DNA of 64,000 nt from Prochilodus magdalenae (Eukaryota; Chordata; Actinopteri; Characiformes; Prochilodontidae). The stretch is taken from contig JAMWET010007157.1 of NCBI GenBank assembly GCA_024036415.1, positions 977,501 to 1,041,500 of the forward strand, in the 5' to 3' direction. The translations under genes were made by a program, and so were the position numbers. Shown here one piece after another: positions 38,272 through 51,030 of the stretch (the first letter of the stretch is position 1; the number at the start of each line of letters is the position of its first letter). Below the pieces are notes generated by a model. The model saw nothing but the letters and a program-made list of their open reading frames with translations, did not search any database and was not told where the DNA came from.

Positions 38272-38550
38272 GCAGCTGAATCAGCAACCTCATATAATTG
38301 CAATACCCATACTTTATGGCGCTCACTGCAAAACACTGGGCATGAAGGCACCATTAGGAATTTACCCATATTGAATATGATATTTTTGTAATAAAATATA
38401 TTTTTATCATATGCAGTTGAATCAGCACCCTCAAATCATTTTCATGCCCATACTTCATGGCATTTAACGCAAAGTGTTTTTGCATTAAGGCACTATTAGG
38501 AGAGTATGAATGTATTTATGACATTAGCAGTAAATATCAGCATTCTTTTT
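38272..38550. repeat. 141-bp tandem duplication beside an nphp4 exon
   Basis: GCAGCTGAATCAGCAACCTC at 38272 recurs as GCAGTTGAATCAGCACCCTC at 38413. Matching blocks follow in both: CCCATACTT(T/C)ATGGC, GGCACCATTAGGA/GGCACTATTAGGA and a TATTGAATATGATAT-like end. A trace of an earlier unit (ACTGAATATGATATTAATG) lies near 38210. The array ends about 50 bp from the exon's donor. Confidence 0.75.
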
Positions 38551-38601
38551 TTGGGAAATTAATTATACAAGGCCATATGTGCTGACTGGCTATGGGCCCA
38601 C

Positions 38602-38771
38602 CTGAATACGTCTGTAGAAGTCTGTCTGAGGCCAGTGCTCCCTTTGACCCCTAGGACCCCCGGCTCCAGCATCAGCACCTGAGGCCTGTCCACCCAGCCC
38701 CAGCCGTTATGGACTCCCACATGCAGCCTGCGCTCCTGCACTATCACTGACCGCACCTCCACGCCCAGCTT
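38602..38771 (-). CDS. nphp4: nphp4 internal exon (second of three visible)
   Basis: The minus-strand acceptor is GTTTTCCTCAG|AAG and the donor is TTCAG|GTGGGC (GT at 38601-38600). The 170-bp exon starts at phase 0, which matches the end of the exon at 61161-61297, and leaves two bases (AG) of a split codon. The reading frame is open throughout. Its core, QERRLHVGVHNGWGWVDRP, closely matches the remembered human nephrocystin-4 motif ERRLRVGVHNGLGFVQRP, followed by a hydrophobic QVLMLEPGV. This is the strongest single piece of evidence for the gene. The exon is clearly richer in GC than the AT-rich intron around it. The preceding intron is about 22.4 kb and the following one about 6.4 kb. A 141-bp tandem duplication ends only about 50 bp beyond the donor (38272-38550). 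No regulatory signals beyond the splice sites are visible. Confidence 0.92.
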
Positions 38772-39699
38772 CTGAGGAAAACACACATACAAACACATGT
38801 GAGACAAATACTTGGACATTAACACACGGCGCACACAGGAACATGTGAGCAGAATTCCTTCAGCTGAACAAACACATATAAGCACACGTGACGGGAATTC
38901 ATTAGGCATCATGCACATGTTCTGTGTGATTAGGCTTAAAGAGCATCTCCTGTGGCATGTCCTGTTTGCATTTTATCCACAGGGGGATAGCCAGGTAGCG
39001 TACAGAAGTCATGGCTGTACATGGCTATGCTGTCAATTCTGGCCTTTATATTGCACCAAGCATATGGTTGCTCTAGGAACTGTCTCTCTTTATGGTCTCT
39101 AATTAAAGCAGTGCTTCTCTGCCAAAGGAAGTACACAGTGTAGGGCTGGGAGGAGATGAAGAACCTATGGGGAAAACAGCCAGAAGAAAGCCAGCATTAT
39201 TAGCATACTTATGTAAACCGGATTTATATGGACCAAGTCAACAAACTGGCTGTGTTCATTTGTCTAGGTTTATAGGTATTAGATAATGACCAACAAACGG
39301 CACTGAATTTTACATTGACATTTACAGTGTATATTCTGTGATGAATGCACCAAAAGAAACGGTCCAAAAATTGCCAGAACTAAAAAAAAATAACTTTCCT
39401 AAAACTAGAGGTTCATAAAGGTGTCCTGTGATAATCCATCCCATGCAGCTTGAATAATCTCACCCAGTTCCAAACAAACCGTTGAAAACAAATCGTTCTT
39501 TTTGGAGCTGACCACGTTGCCTACACACACAGATTTGTTGGTCATCTCCACAAAGACAAAGGTAGGACTAACCGTCATTCTGAGTTACTTTATGACAGTT
39601 TGACACAACGTCTTTGCACACTGCAGTCTTTGGCGACATTGACAATGGTGTTGGGGCAGTCGTGCAAGTCTGCGTGCAAGTAGTCCTGTGTCGTACAGG

Positions 39700-39910
39700 A
39701 TATTTCACAAAGGACATCATGTCTGTCGCGTCAGTCCATGCATGTTGAACAATTTGTCGATTCTCACTCTTTCCATGGTTTGTGTAAGTCTTCCAGATTC
39801 TTCAAGCAGTTGGTGCACGCTTTCTTCTATCCACTGCTGCCAACAACGTGATATGGTAGAATCCTTATGACCGTTATGTTGATACACCAATAGGACCATC
39901 TCGCTTTATG
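39700..39910 (-). mobile_element. Tc1-like helix-turn-helix fragment
   Basis: A minus-strand frame contains VYQHNGHKDSTISRCWQQWIEE, resembling the first helix-turn-helix of a further Tc1 family (VGRxxSTVxRCWQxW). A degraded LTQTMERVRI stands where R-P-R-x-T-x-x-R-E-D-R is expected. The rest of the element is not recognisable. Confidence 0.5.
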
Positions 39911-40892
39911 GAACCCTATGATGGTTATTTAAAAATGAATTATGAGCAAGTGAATGTCAGAGAAAGTGTTATGAAATCAGTTGCGCATCATGTTTATGCT
40001 TCTTATTAAACAAAATAAAAACCTTTTCTCTTCTTTATTTTTTTATGTTATGTGGACATAACCATCACCATAATCCAATGAGGTCAGTTTCTCAAAAATA
40101 GAACAAACTATGCTAAAACTGTAGATCATAACCGAGCACCACCTCCTCTCCATTAATCAGTGTCCAGGCATGTTTAACACACAAATCAATAAAGGGTAAC
40201 TCCATCCCTGTAGCACAGAGCTACTTGGTGGACACCTGCCGCTGCTAAGACTTATTGACTTCTAGGCTGGGTGGCAGGAGCAGTGAGAAGTTATTAATCG
40301 TGGCGTATGGGAGGGGGATTCTGTGAGGCTGGAATGGAGACAAACAGCTTTTCTCCAGCACTTTTCCTCTGGCTGCGCTCCACCCAAGCCTCCTACTCAC
40401 TGCTTCTGCAATTAGCATATCAATTGTGTGTGTGGTTTTTATATGCAAGGCTAGAGAGGCAGGCAGCGAACACATCCTACTTTACCCAGTGAATCATGCT
40501 GCTAAAGCAGCAGTCAGCAACAAGGGCTCCAAAATCTCCCTTCAAGTGGACATAATGCAATTTTTCGCTCGCTTCTTTCACAGTAAGGCAGATCCGTACA
40601 TTTCCATATGACTCGCGAAACGTGTATGATGAAACCCTTGGCAGTGATACAGCATCGAAGCAGGCAAGTGATGACCTGAAAGGAGCTTTATTTAAGAGTG
40701 TGAACGATACAAAAGATGCTGCTAAAGCGACAGTTTGTGAAAAATCACATTTACACAATTTTCTTTTTACACTACGTCAGCTAACACATGTTTGGAGCGG
40801 GAGGTGCAAGGCTAACAAGTATAGCTGATACCTCATCAATTAGCATCATGCATGCCACATACAGTTTATGTTTACCCTTTTTTGGAAAACGG

Positions 40893-41175
40893 ACTATATG
40901 GCCAAAAGTATGACACCCCTCATAATTCATAATGTGTATAAAATGTAAGCACATAGTCCTACAGTCTCCATAGACAAATACTGACAGGAGAATAGGTCAC
41001 AGTGAAGAGCTCTGTGACTTCAAACATGGCACCATCATAGGATGCCACAAGTGAAATTTCTATCCTGCTAGAGCTCCCTCGGACATGTGTAAGTGCTATA
41101 ACGGTGAAATGGATACTTCCTGGGAACATTCCAGCATCATGAACCAGAAGACCACTCCAATTTACAAAGCAAGCC
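40893..41175 (+). mobile_element. Tc1-type transposon remnant, 5' end
   Basis: It starts with ACTATATGGCCAAAAGTATG, the outer end of the family whose 3' part is at 25311-25640. The degraded N-terminal transposase follows: GTGAAGAGCTCTGTGACTTC (ELxDFKHGTIIGCHK-like), then a shifted block corresponding to REISxLLxxPRxxVSxI. Multiple frameshifts and stops are present and the catalytic domain is missing. Confidence 0.72.
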
Positions 41176-42429
41176 TGCCAAGCGGCAAAGCAATTAAATT
41201 TACCTAAACATCAGTTTATAGGCTTAAAATACTTCTACTATTTGAAGTACTCAAATACTAATTCCTAATATTTATTTTGAAATGACAATTATATCCACAA
41301 AGGAAATAATAAAATACATAAAATATAATTTTCTTTGTGTTAAATATTTTGGCTCCTGATTTGTAACCGATAGTTTAATATAGATACCAGACATTCCGTA
41401 TCATTATGTTAGATAAAGGAGTTAGGTATGACTGGGTTTCTGCTTGCCTGGATTTCAGCAATGATTCAGTTCAAGACATAAACCTAGGTTTAAATGAATG
41501 AACTAAATTAATTCAGTAAACCAACATGATTCTTTTCTGTTATTAGAATTCTGTCATTTTCGTTATACTAGTAAAGTACAAAAAACCCAACATACATAGT
41601 CTGCAAACTCAACTTTTTTATTTACTGTGTTTGTTGTGAGTTGAGGAGAGAGGAGGAAAAGGCCATCTACCTGGGGTTAGCTTATTTTTTCTAGCATATC
41701 ATGGAAACTATGGCTTTCTGGTGCACCACCTATGACTCCACTGCCTTGACCATCGTCTTCACTACAAGCCAAGAGACACTTAAGCTTCTTGGCTAATATT
41801 AATAGTGTGAATGGCTAACAAATTTTTGTGTCTGACGCTCACAGAAGATTACTTGAGAAATTCAGATGTTTATTAAAAATTAGCATCATGCTAACATACT
41901 GTACACTTGCCTTTATATTGTTAAACAATATTTTTAAGTTTTAGTTATTATATAAATGTTTCAGATTTACTTCAGCTGTTAAACTGTGGATTGTATTAAA
42001 AAGTGATAGAATCACAGATTAACATTCCAAAAATAGGTTTTCTTTACATATAAAATGGTTTTATTATTTTTTTTTAATCCATAAATGAAACATTTTTGGG
42101 CCATAACACCTGCTATTCCACCTACAATTATTCATATGTTACAAAAACTAGTCAAACTAATCAGCTAGACTGTAATATTCGATTTTCTCCTGTCTCTCTA
42201 CTAAAAGAACAAACAAATACCAGCATAACAAATGAATACCACAGTGTTTGAATTATTCTGCCCAGTCCTTGTATGAGTGGTCAGTTTCCTAGTCCTTAGA
42301 AAAGCCTTGTGCATTTGGCCTACACTGATAATGTTGGGAGCTAAAATATGTGATAACAAAAAGAACCTTTGAGGGTGAGAAAACAAATTTAACACTACAA
42401 ATTATTAAGAGCTTATAAAAAGAAAATGC
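41176..42429. other. Intronic sequence, nothing recognised
   Basis: AT-rich sequence between two Tc1 remnants; no frame or repeat recognised. Confidence 0.4.
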
Positions 42430-42985
42430 AATCAGCACTATTCTGAGCTTGATAAAGAAGAGATTCTAAAAAGCCGTGATATCACACCAGGATCAGGCAA
42501 GCCAAGAAAGGCTTTTGAGATAACCGGCAGCAGGACCACACAAAGGAAAAAAAAAACCCACAAGCAACTTCCACTCAACGCAGGCTTCTCTGAAAGTGGT
42601 GTGGTTGTTTCAGCGAGTACAATACAGAGATACTTAAATAGAAATGGGCTGCCGAGTACAGCAGCCAAAAAAAAGCCATTTTTGCACCCACACCAAAATT
42701 CAGCCTACATATGATCTGCCAAACAGCATCCAAAGAAACCCATGCAAACTTCTGCAACAGAGTAATTTAAAATGATAACAAAAAAGTTATGGTCACAACC
42801 ACAACTGCCGTATAGTACCACGCCTACTACAAACCATGGAGATCTCTGTCTGTGATGATAAAGAGCTTAATCGGAGCACTATGACTAAATTAAAGAAATG
42901 TGCTTTGTTTGATTTGCCACATTTCTGAAAATAAGTTCAGCCAGGGGTATGTACACTTATAAGCAAAAATGTTTGTAGCTATGCA
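42430..42985 (+). mobile_element. Tc1-type transposon remnant with large internal deletion
   Basis: The plus strand from about 42612 reads ASTIQRYLNRNGLPSTAAKKKPFL, the second helix-turn-helix of a Tc1 transposase. It continues AKQHPKKPMQTSATE, equivalent to the AKQHxxKPxxFWNRVIW region preceding the first catalytic Asp. After about 42840 the sequence passes to the 3' end, finishing near CCAGGGGTATGTACACTTATAAGC. The frame is broken by stops and most of the DDE domain is gone. Confidence 0.78.
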
Positions 42986-45534
42986 ACATGCTTTCAACTG
43001 CTTTATACATTAACATACGCATGTATTATTTACAATGCTAATTGGTAGGAATTTATACCTGCAAGTGGATTAAGACCACAGCTACTAATAAAACATGAAG
43101 CTACGTGTGAGGAGATGAAGTCTCCAGAAATTTCACAAACAAAATGACACTGTGCTGCTGAGTTTCATCCCAAAATGGCAGCAGCGCGATGTCAATAGAC
43201 CATTATGAATAAGATTTCATTGTGTTTTAACTCAATTAGCCTGATAGTTCCAGCACAAAATAAGTAAGCAACACCAGTAACATGTCTTTGATGTGATTTT
43301 GGGGATCTAAGGTTCATAATACATCTATATTCAGGTCTATAAGAGGGTGTAAACCAAAACCGTAATCACAAAACAATACTGCACTGATTCTTTAGGCAAA
43401 TAATCTGATTATTTTCATGGTACGCGATGAAATGTGATACTGGAGTCTGCAGTAGATTTGAAATGATAAGATGATATTCCACACAATCAAGCCACCATCT
43501 TGAACACAGTGATGTCTTTCCAGGTACTACTGGATGGCAAGTGTCTCTTCTGTCTGTCTTATTAACTACAAAAAAAGGTTGGGTTTTTTTTGTGTTTTGT
43601 GGCATACAAAAAAACACAGCAACATGTGTGCTCTGTTACAAGTTTACAGAAGGAAGAAAAAATGTACATAGAAAAACAAATAAATGAAATAAAAAAGGAA
43701 GGGGGGGGGGGGTTAATTGTTGCAGCCTTTGTAGAACCAATGATTTTTAGGTGTTTGGGGTTGCTAGCAGCTTTAGCAGAAACATTAAAGAAAGTGTTTA
43801 TTAAGCCCTTGAGGAAAATCAATATATAATACAGTATTGGAATATTTTGCGTGGTAGTATTATATTCATGCCATATGGCATGTTGCCAAGTATTGATATT
43901 CTATTATATAAATTCAAAGTAAGTCAGGCATTATTATGTATGTACACACACTGAGTCTGATTACGGATAAAACAAAGATTTGAAAACCAACACAAGTAGA
44001 TTAATGCCGTCTTTTACATCGAAGCCCGATAGACCAAGCCAAAATGCCTAGTCACAAAGTGCTTCCTACCCTTCCTTTGCATCTGGTGAGAAACACTGCT
44101 AGCTACAGCACAGGAGTGCGAACGCTGGAACAGGGAGTAAAAAAAAAATGCTTGCATCGATGTATATGTGTCACACTAATGACACTGGATTGTTTGCTAT
44201 TTGTTTGATGCCCTGATACAGATCGATGGACTATGTGTCAAATTAACCAGACTTAAATGCCTTACTAATTTCAGAGTAAGCTGTAGGCGACTCCTTTTTG
44301 GAGTCACAATCACCAGAAAGACACTGTGTAGAAAACGCAAAGCAAGCAACAACAGAGGAAGAGTGTTAGTGTTGCGCAGAGAAGCATGCAGGATACTTTG
44401 TTCCTTGGGGACCCTCATGCACATTCTGCAAGTATTTGCTCCAGGAGAGCACCAGCAAGGTCTGCCTTAATGAACAAACCTGTCTGCAGTCAGGAGATGT
44501 AATCAAGTAATTAAATCAGGTAGTGTTGTGGCTGCTTTCAGCAAATACCTAGAGTATCCGGCCCCAAGGTTATTAGACTGATGGAGCGTATGATTAAGTA
44601 ATTGTGAACGGTCAGTTAGGTAGTTAACAAGTGCTAAGAGATGCAGCGTCCAATAATGTCCGGTTTATACAAAACACGCTCCTACAAGCGCAGACATCTT
44701 GAAAAGCAAAAGAGACGAAAGTGTCTTAATATGCTCATTAGAATTGCATCTGCCTCTCTTCACATCTGAGGGGCTTTTTCTCTTGCTCGTGTGATTTCTC
44801 CATGACTCACAAAAGAAAATAGAAGATGAAGAAAAGGGGCTTCAGTGGAGATTCTTGTCATTCTCATTCTTTCAAAGGCGAGGGAGAGTGGCGAGCTGTA
44901 AAGGACCCGTGCGTTATGATTAAAGAACAAACACTTTAGCCTTGAATTTAGACAGCAGCTACTTGATGATAAGAAAGCAAAGTTGAGTTGCGAAACTACC
45001 AAACAGCAGCATGCTCACATTTCAGATCACGTGCGCCACTTCCTCCACTTATTATAGGCAATCTCCTCCCAGCAGGGGGTCTTCACTCACAGGCCTCAGC
45101 CAGGCGCCAGAGGCTAAGAATGATAAGACCATCGCAAGCATGAGCTCTCTGTTACATCTATGCCATAATTAACATCTGCGTTGATTCGGATCGATCTCAC
45201 CGCTGCCAACAACGCAGCCCCTCACAGATGACAGGAGACGGCATTGTTTTACAGTGAGCTGTGAATATGATGTGAGAGAAGGAGAGAGAGATGTCTGTAC
45301 CCTAACACAGAACATCTGTTACAGCAATCTTTCTTTTCTGTCCTGTTTTCTTCATCTCTGTTGCTTTTCCCACCGTTTCTGTGCCCCTCTCTCACTCATT
45401 CACTTACTCCCTCTCTCACTCCCTCTCACCATGGATTTTGTTTTCTGCCCCCAAAATATGAATATTTTAGAGCTAAGAAGCTTACAGGGAACAATGCAAT
45501 AGCCTGCAGTTAAATTATACCCTATTTCCATAGC

Positions 45535-45537
<3 letters not shown>
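42986..45537. other. Intronic sequence, mostly unrecognised
   Basis: Contains 12 consecutive G at 43701-43712 and a small perfect hairpin (GACTCC-TTTTT-GGAGTC) near 44289. The stretch 45060-45250 is balanced in composition and free of recognised repeats. Confidence 0.4.
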
Positions 45538-45630
<93 letters not shown>

Positions 45631-45652
45631 GACAGAGAGAGAGAGAGAGGGA
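45538..45652. repeat. (GA)n microsatellite
   Basis: About 105 bp of GA units, then CAGAGAGAGACAGAGA variants. A more degenerate purine-rich stretch continues to about 45850. Confidence 0.97.
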
Positions 45653-46074
45653 AGCAAAAAACCAAGAGACAGAATCAAAGATACTTAATGACAGATACAG
45701 ATACAGAGAGAGAGAAATAGTGAAAGAGAGAGAGACAACAGAGACAGAAAACAAAAAAGGGAGAGGAAGTTTGACAAAAAGAGAAAGAGAATATGAGAAA
45801 TGGATAGTAGTAAAAAGATGCAAAGTGAGAAAACAAGGGAGAGAGAGATACCGATCTGGGCTGGACTATTATGCTGCATTCACATGTTTGCGTTGAACGA
45901 AACGTCATGTTGCACATTATAGCGGAACATGAAGCGACGATACTGGGCTTGTCTGGAATTCAACCACGAACGTGTAGCATCCATAACTCACAATAGCAAT
46001 CCAGCGTATTCCACCACTGCAGCTGGTGGCAAAAGTAGTTCTACCATAGCTCAGATGGGTTTCACAGATGAAGA

Positions 46075-46079
<5 letters not shown>

Positions 46080-46124
<45 letters not shown>

Positions 46125-46132
46125 AACACACA

Positions 46133-46214
<82 letters not shown>
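46080..46214. repeat. (CA)n microsatellite, 135 bp
   Basis: Two CA blocks are separated by AAACACAAACACACACGCGCACA (46118-46140). It is the longest dinucleotide array in the window, and its Cys/Val and His/Thr open frames are artefacts. Confidence 0.97.
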
Positions 46215-46217
<3 letters not shown>

Positions 46218-47224
46218 TGATGAAAGTCTCAAATGGAACAGAAAATAACTGACCATGAGTCCATGTTACCAATTGAGCGCAAATGTTTACAGTTCTGGGG
46301 AAAACAGGCGAGATCTTTCAGTTCCCCACAGTATTCCAATCCAAACTGCTGTGATCGTTTTACCCAGTAGAGCTATTCAAGGTCCCTCGCTGCCAGCTTT
46401 CTGTTTTTTTCCTTTAGCTTTCACTTTGCAAGGGAAAGAAACGTTCTCATCCCAAACAGCTATTTTTTTATTTTTTTTATGCCTCAGTCCAAAATGGCTT
46501 TGATGTACTTGACAGATGCCTTTGGAACAGGAGGGCTTAAAAGAGACGCTGTGTTTGGCTCTTCATGTGGGATTTTGTCGTTCCTCAGCAAAAGCAGCTC
46601 TCACATTTTTATGGGGGGTTGGGTCTTAGGCGAAGGGCTGATGCCCTTTCCTTGAGCTTTAACATGCTTCACTCTCCACTGGTCTGAAAGAAAGGATGAT
46701 CTCAGGCCAGGGGATGCTGCAAATGATGGATGAATCCGATCAAAGATTAAGTGAATGCAAAACACTAGCTTGTGCTCTCAGACCTTTTTTTGTGCATACC
46801 ATGGCAATAAAAGAAATTATGTGTCAAATAATTTTGCTGTCAATATTTTAAAATAACATTTAGGTTTTACATGAGGGCAAGGTTGCAAGGTCTTGAGAAA
46901 CCTCAAATCAACCAGCATGCTCTGCTCTGTTCTAAAGCTTTAGAATAGGTTAGGCTAGCTAGTTGTAGTAGTCTGAACTAAAGCTAAACATTTAAACTGG
47001 TGTGATAGATCAAACTAATGCATAACAGACTATTAAAGCAGCTGAACCACTGATAAAAGGTGTTTTGCTCTCCAGACGAAGATGAAGATAATGTTGTGAC
47101 TGTTGTGAGGGGGGTGTAATGTGGGTTACACAGACTTGTTGACTAAACTGCTCGGTAATGACGCTTTAAGCTCCTATGTCATGAAGGCTAGGAATGCAAT
47201 TCAGTACTCAGTGGAAAGGACACA

Positions 47225-47545
47225 TCACGCTCCTAGAACCCTCAACTTTGGCTTCATTATAACATTTCTCTGAAGTACTACAGAGATTAGATGTTGATTA
47301 GGCTTTTTTTGAAAAGTAATCCTAAAGTCATGTGTGCTTGGAGCATAAGGTCCAATAATCCTGTCAAGTTTGACGTCATTTGTTCTATTTTCACAGAGGT
47401 TCAGGTGCTCTGCATTTCTTCCCCATAAGCGGGCGTCTTGGAGTGCCTCTAGGTCAGATACAAATTTCAAAGAATTTTTTTTTTTTTTCCAATAATAAAC
47501 GTCCCCTACCAGTTGCAGATGCAGCATAATGGCAAGCAATGCCAA
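47225..47545 (-). other. Unexplained 106-codon open frame in intron
   Basis: This is the longest minus-strand frame in the window that is not low-complexity or transposon-like. It contains DLEALQDARLWGRNAEHLNLCENR and crosses a run of A giving KKKK. I recognise no family or catalytic motif, and there are no convincing splice sites around it. It may be chance, a decayed retrocopy or conserved non-coding sequence. Confidence 0.15.
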
Positions 47546-48492
47546 GAAATATACAGGTTTGGTTGTCCCATCTCACAAACCAACGAACTGAAAACTGAAA
47601 CCGAAACCTAGCTGCAGATAAAAACTCACTATTGATGATGGTGGAATTATAAATGCTATGAAATCATGCATTTGTAAAAAATGATGCTGGCTTTCAGACA
47701 GCAAGGGGTTGAACTAGTACAAGAACTATAACATATAACATATAAGTTATTTCCCATCAATTACTGAGGAAATGTTTTACACAAACAGAAACAGATCGAA
47801 TTAATCAATTAACTAAAAACATTAGAAGCTAAATTTGAGAAATTTACATAAATCTACATTTGAGTATAAAAACAATGACAGCTAACCCCACAAAGGCTGC
47901 TAATGAAGAACGTTGTTCTTCTTTTTATCCTCAATTTAATGATCGAGTTGACTTCAGGGTGTTTGCTGCGCTTTTTTTTTTACATTGGCAAACAGGAGAA
48001 CTCGCTAAACTTATGAAAGTTAGAAAAACATAAGACAGTATATGACTTACTTAATCCTGAGGGCCTAACATTTCAGTATCAGTAGTCCTAGACGACACCT
48101 ACAGGTATACCAGATAACAGCACTGTAACAAGCAACCCCTTCCATACCAACCTCACACTGACTAATCTTTACCAGTTCCACTTATAAGGCTGTCACAAAC
48201 ATCAAAATGTGGGCGAGCAAATTGTTTTTGGAGATTCGAACATTTAGCAAGCAAGTGGAAAGATCACTTAATCCAGACATACACTTACAAGCCAGACAAT
48301 GAAAGCTGAACTGCAGAGAGCGCAATGATTGTGATTGTCCAATTGAGCTTTATGAACTGGAGATGGATTTATTTTTCCTGGGGTTTGGAAACCAGAATTG
48401 GTTATCAGAATAAGATGTGCTGGTTATTTTGAGGTCAACAGAGTGGGACTTAACTGCAGGCTCTCCTATTGTAGGTTGAGCTGGTAAGACAT

Positions 48493-48495
<3 letters not shown>

Positions 48496-48535
<40 letters not shown>
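48496..48535. repeat. (GA)n microsatellite
   Basis: Twenty GA units with the purine strand plus. Confidence 0.96.
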
Positions 48536-48539
<4 letters not shown>

Positions 48540-50126
48540 AAAAATTATATTTTAACCAATAACAGTAATTCTTATTTATAAGCACCTGTGTTGGGTCAGA
48601 GAATCATATGGGTGGCACAACCCTGCAGCTTTAATCCATAAAGACGTACCAAGTTATCATTATAACACCAGGACACTAACAGGCCTTGTCATATGAGCCA
48701 ACCTTGGCACACTGAGTCAACCTTATCTGATCAATAGGCAATTACATTACTGCTGTATTAAACTCCAGCTGAGCAGCATTCATGCACTAGAAGCAGCAGA
48801 GACGAAGAAGCATTTGAGTCATTTCCAGCTCCCAAGCCAAAGAGCTTTCTGGCCAACAAGATCTGGGGCCACTGACATTTGTCAGAAGATAGGAAAAATC
48901 AAAACAGTTAAATAAAGAGTAAATCAATGTTAACAAAAGCACAAAAATCAGTCCTAGTTAATTCAGTGCTACGGAACACATCAGAAAGGGAAACTGAATG
49001 GCTCTGATGAAATATAAAACTGAAGTTATGAGAATTTAATTCCAAATGGAATCGGCATAATAGCTCAGCATAATGGAGTGTTATTGCAAACCAGAATGAG
49101 TTATGTAACAGCCCCGGAACCTGGATGTCTTGTGTGGAGAAATTACACAATTAATTCCGTAGGCAAGAAAATGTAAGGTCTAACGGTGAGCATGGCAAAA
49201 TGGTGTCTAATGTATAGGATAGTAAAATAGGGAGTTTAGCGTAAACATAGGAAAATATCTCTGGAAATATGGAAGTTCAGTGTAAATATATGCTAGTATG
49301 GAAGTAAATATATGAAAGTATGACTTCCTTTCTTAAATTATTTTAATATATTTAAGTTAATAGGATTTTAATTTCATGGTGCTTTAAAGCAGTGGCTCAG
49401 AATCACAGAAGTGTGTGTGGGGGCATGTGCTTAATTTTTCTAACTTTTTTCATAAAATCTCCTGTAACCACTCTGTATTTCTTAGCTAAATCAACCACCA
49501 TCTTAATACTTACTTGTCATGTGTCCTCGCTGTTTAACAGTACTGCCATTAGCAAAAGAAATGTGGCATGTGTTGTAGCACATGTATCCTGCATTTTTTA
49601 TGTTTACTGAAATTTACAAAGATAAGCATTTGGATTGCGTGAAGTGTCAAAATACATAGCTTACTGTGGGCATTAATTGCATACGCCTAGCATGTGTATT
49701 CTAATTTCTGACTCTTCCAAGCCTTGAGACACTGGCTGGCACTACAGCTTAGGGCTGCATGCAGTGTACAGCATGTATTACATGCATGTGAATATAAAGA
49801 GCTAAATGCTGCTTCCTCCCACTTTTTTACATCACAAATTAATTCTTAAGTGGCTTAGCTACACATATCCCTCGCTTATAGCTGCACAGTGTAAAATGTG
49901 TGGAACTGTCGAAAACTGTAAAAAAAAAAAAAAAAATTAATAAATAACTTCATAACTTCAACCGCCTGTGGCAGTTTCAACTACACAAGCAACACAGAGC
50001 TTTGAAATGCCTATCATGAGTTCAAAGCAAATACACAACTGTCAACATGAGCTTGTTTCTAATTGAAATTATGACAGAGATCATATGCAGTCAGGCTTAA
50101 TATTAACCTTGCATCTGTTTTTTTTT

Positions 50127-50149
50127 GGGGGGGTGGGGGGTTGGGTGGG
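50127..50149 (+). other. Potential G-quadruplex
   Basis: Four G-runs of 7, 6, 3 and 3 are separated by one- or two-base loops (T, TT, T) and directly preceded by nine T. This satisfies the usual four-tract rule for an intramolecular G-quadruplex on the plus strand, which is the template strand of nphp4. Confidence 0.75.
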
Positions 50150-50534
50150 TCACCTCCTATGGTGTTTTGTAGCTACCATATAAAACTATTTATAAAATAT
50201 TGCGAAATGGTGCCCAAAAATACATGAATAAATACATACAAAAACTGGAGCCCTATAGAACCTTTCACTAGTTATGAACCAAATGTGGGAGCTAAAGAGT
50301 GAAAACCAGAATGGGAGAAAGCAGAGCAATGCTCTAAGTCTATGGAGAAACATTAGGCTCCTAAATTACTGGCATGGTAGTGTCTAAACGGAAGTGTCTA
50401 AGTGGGGCACAGCAAAATGATGTTGTCACTCAGCTCTACAACTGAAGCATTTAACTGACTGATCCGACAACACAAATGCAGGAGCAAAACATTTTTTTTT
50501 TGCAATCATCTGAATACTCTGAACAGTCTGTTTC

Positions 50535-51030
50535 AACTGCCTGAAGGCCCAGGATACCTCCTCAGCTGCAGTGTAAAGTCTCTTAGTTGGCGGTCTATGG
50601 AAAAATCCTCAGTCAAAGAGCGCAGTTCTTTGGCCAGCCACCCTTTAAAACACTTTAGACACAGAATATAGTTCCTCAGCTGACAGGTTTAAACACCCCC
50701 CCTCAGCAGAAGTGTAAAGTTTCTTTTCAGGCAGGCCTAGAAAAACCCTTTAGCCATGGAGTACAGTTCCTCAGCAGTCAGACCTGGGAAACCTCCTTAG
50801 CCGCAGCATAAAGTCTCTCGCCCAGCAGTCTAAAGAAAACTCCTAATCCAAAGAGTCCAGTCCCTCAGCCAGAAGGTCTAGGGAAACCTCCTCAGCTCCA
50901 TAGCCAACGTTACCGGCCAAGTAAGACTCTTTTGGTGAGGAGAATAGTCCCTCATTCACCAGGCTTGGGCAAACTTGCCAATGTGATGTAGTTTCTTGGC
51001 CAGCAGGGCCAGGATAACTCATTATCAATG
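50535..51030. repeat. Degenerate minisatellite, about 47-bp unit
   Basis: About ten units follow the pattern CTCCTCAGC-(8)-AGTGTAAAGTCTCTC-(1)-CCAGCAGGTCTAGGGAAAC, with a spacing of 44-50 bp. It is the first of three unrelated tandem arrays in this 2.5-kb stretch. Confidence 0.82.

Larger units (their letters stand above)
46215..50126. other. Intronic sequence, mostly unrecognised
   Basis: Apart from the GA array at 48496, a 17-A run at 49920-49936 and the unexplained open frame at 47225-47545, nothing is recognised. Confidence 0.4.

Noticed and set aside
45400..46272. Several Ser/Leu-, Cys/Val- and His/Thr-rich frames
   Set aside because: They are translations of the GA and CA microsatellites in both directions.
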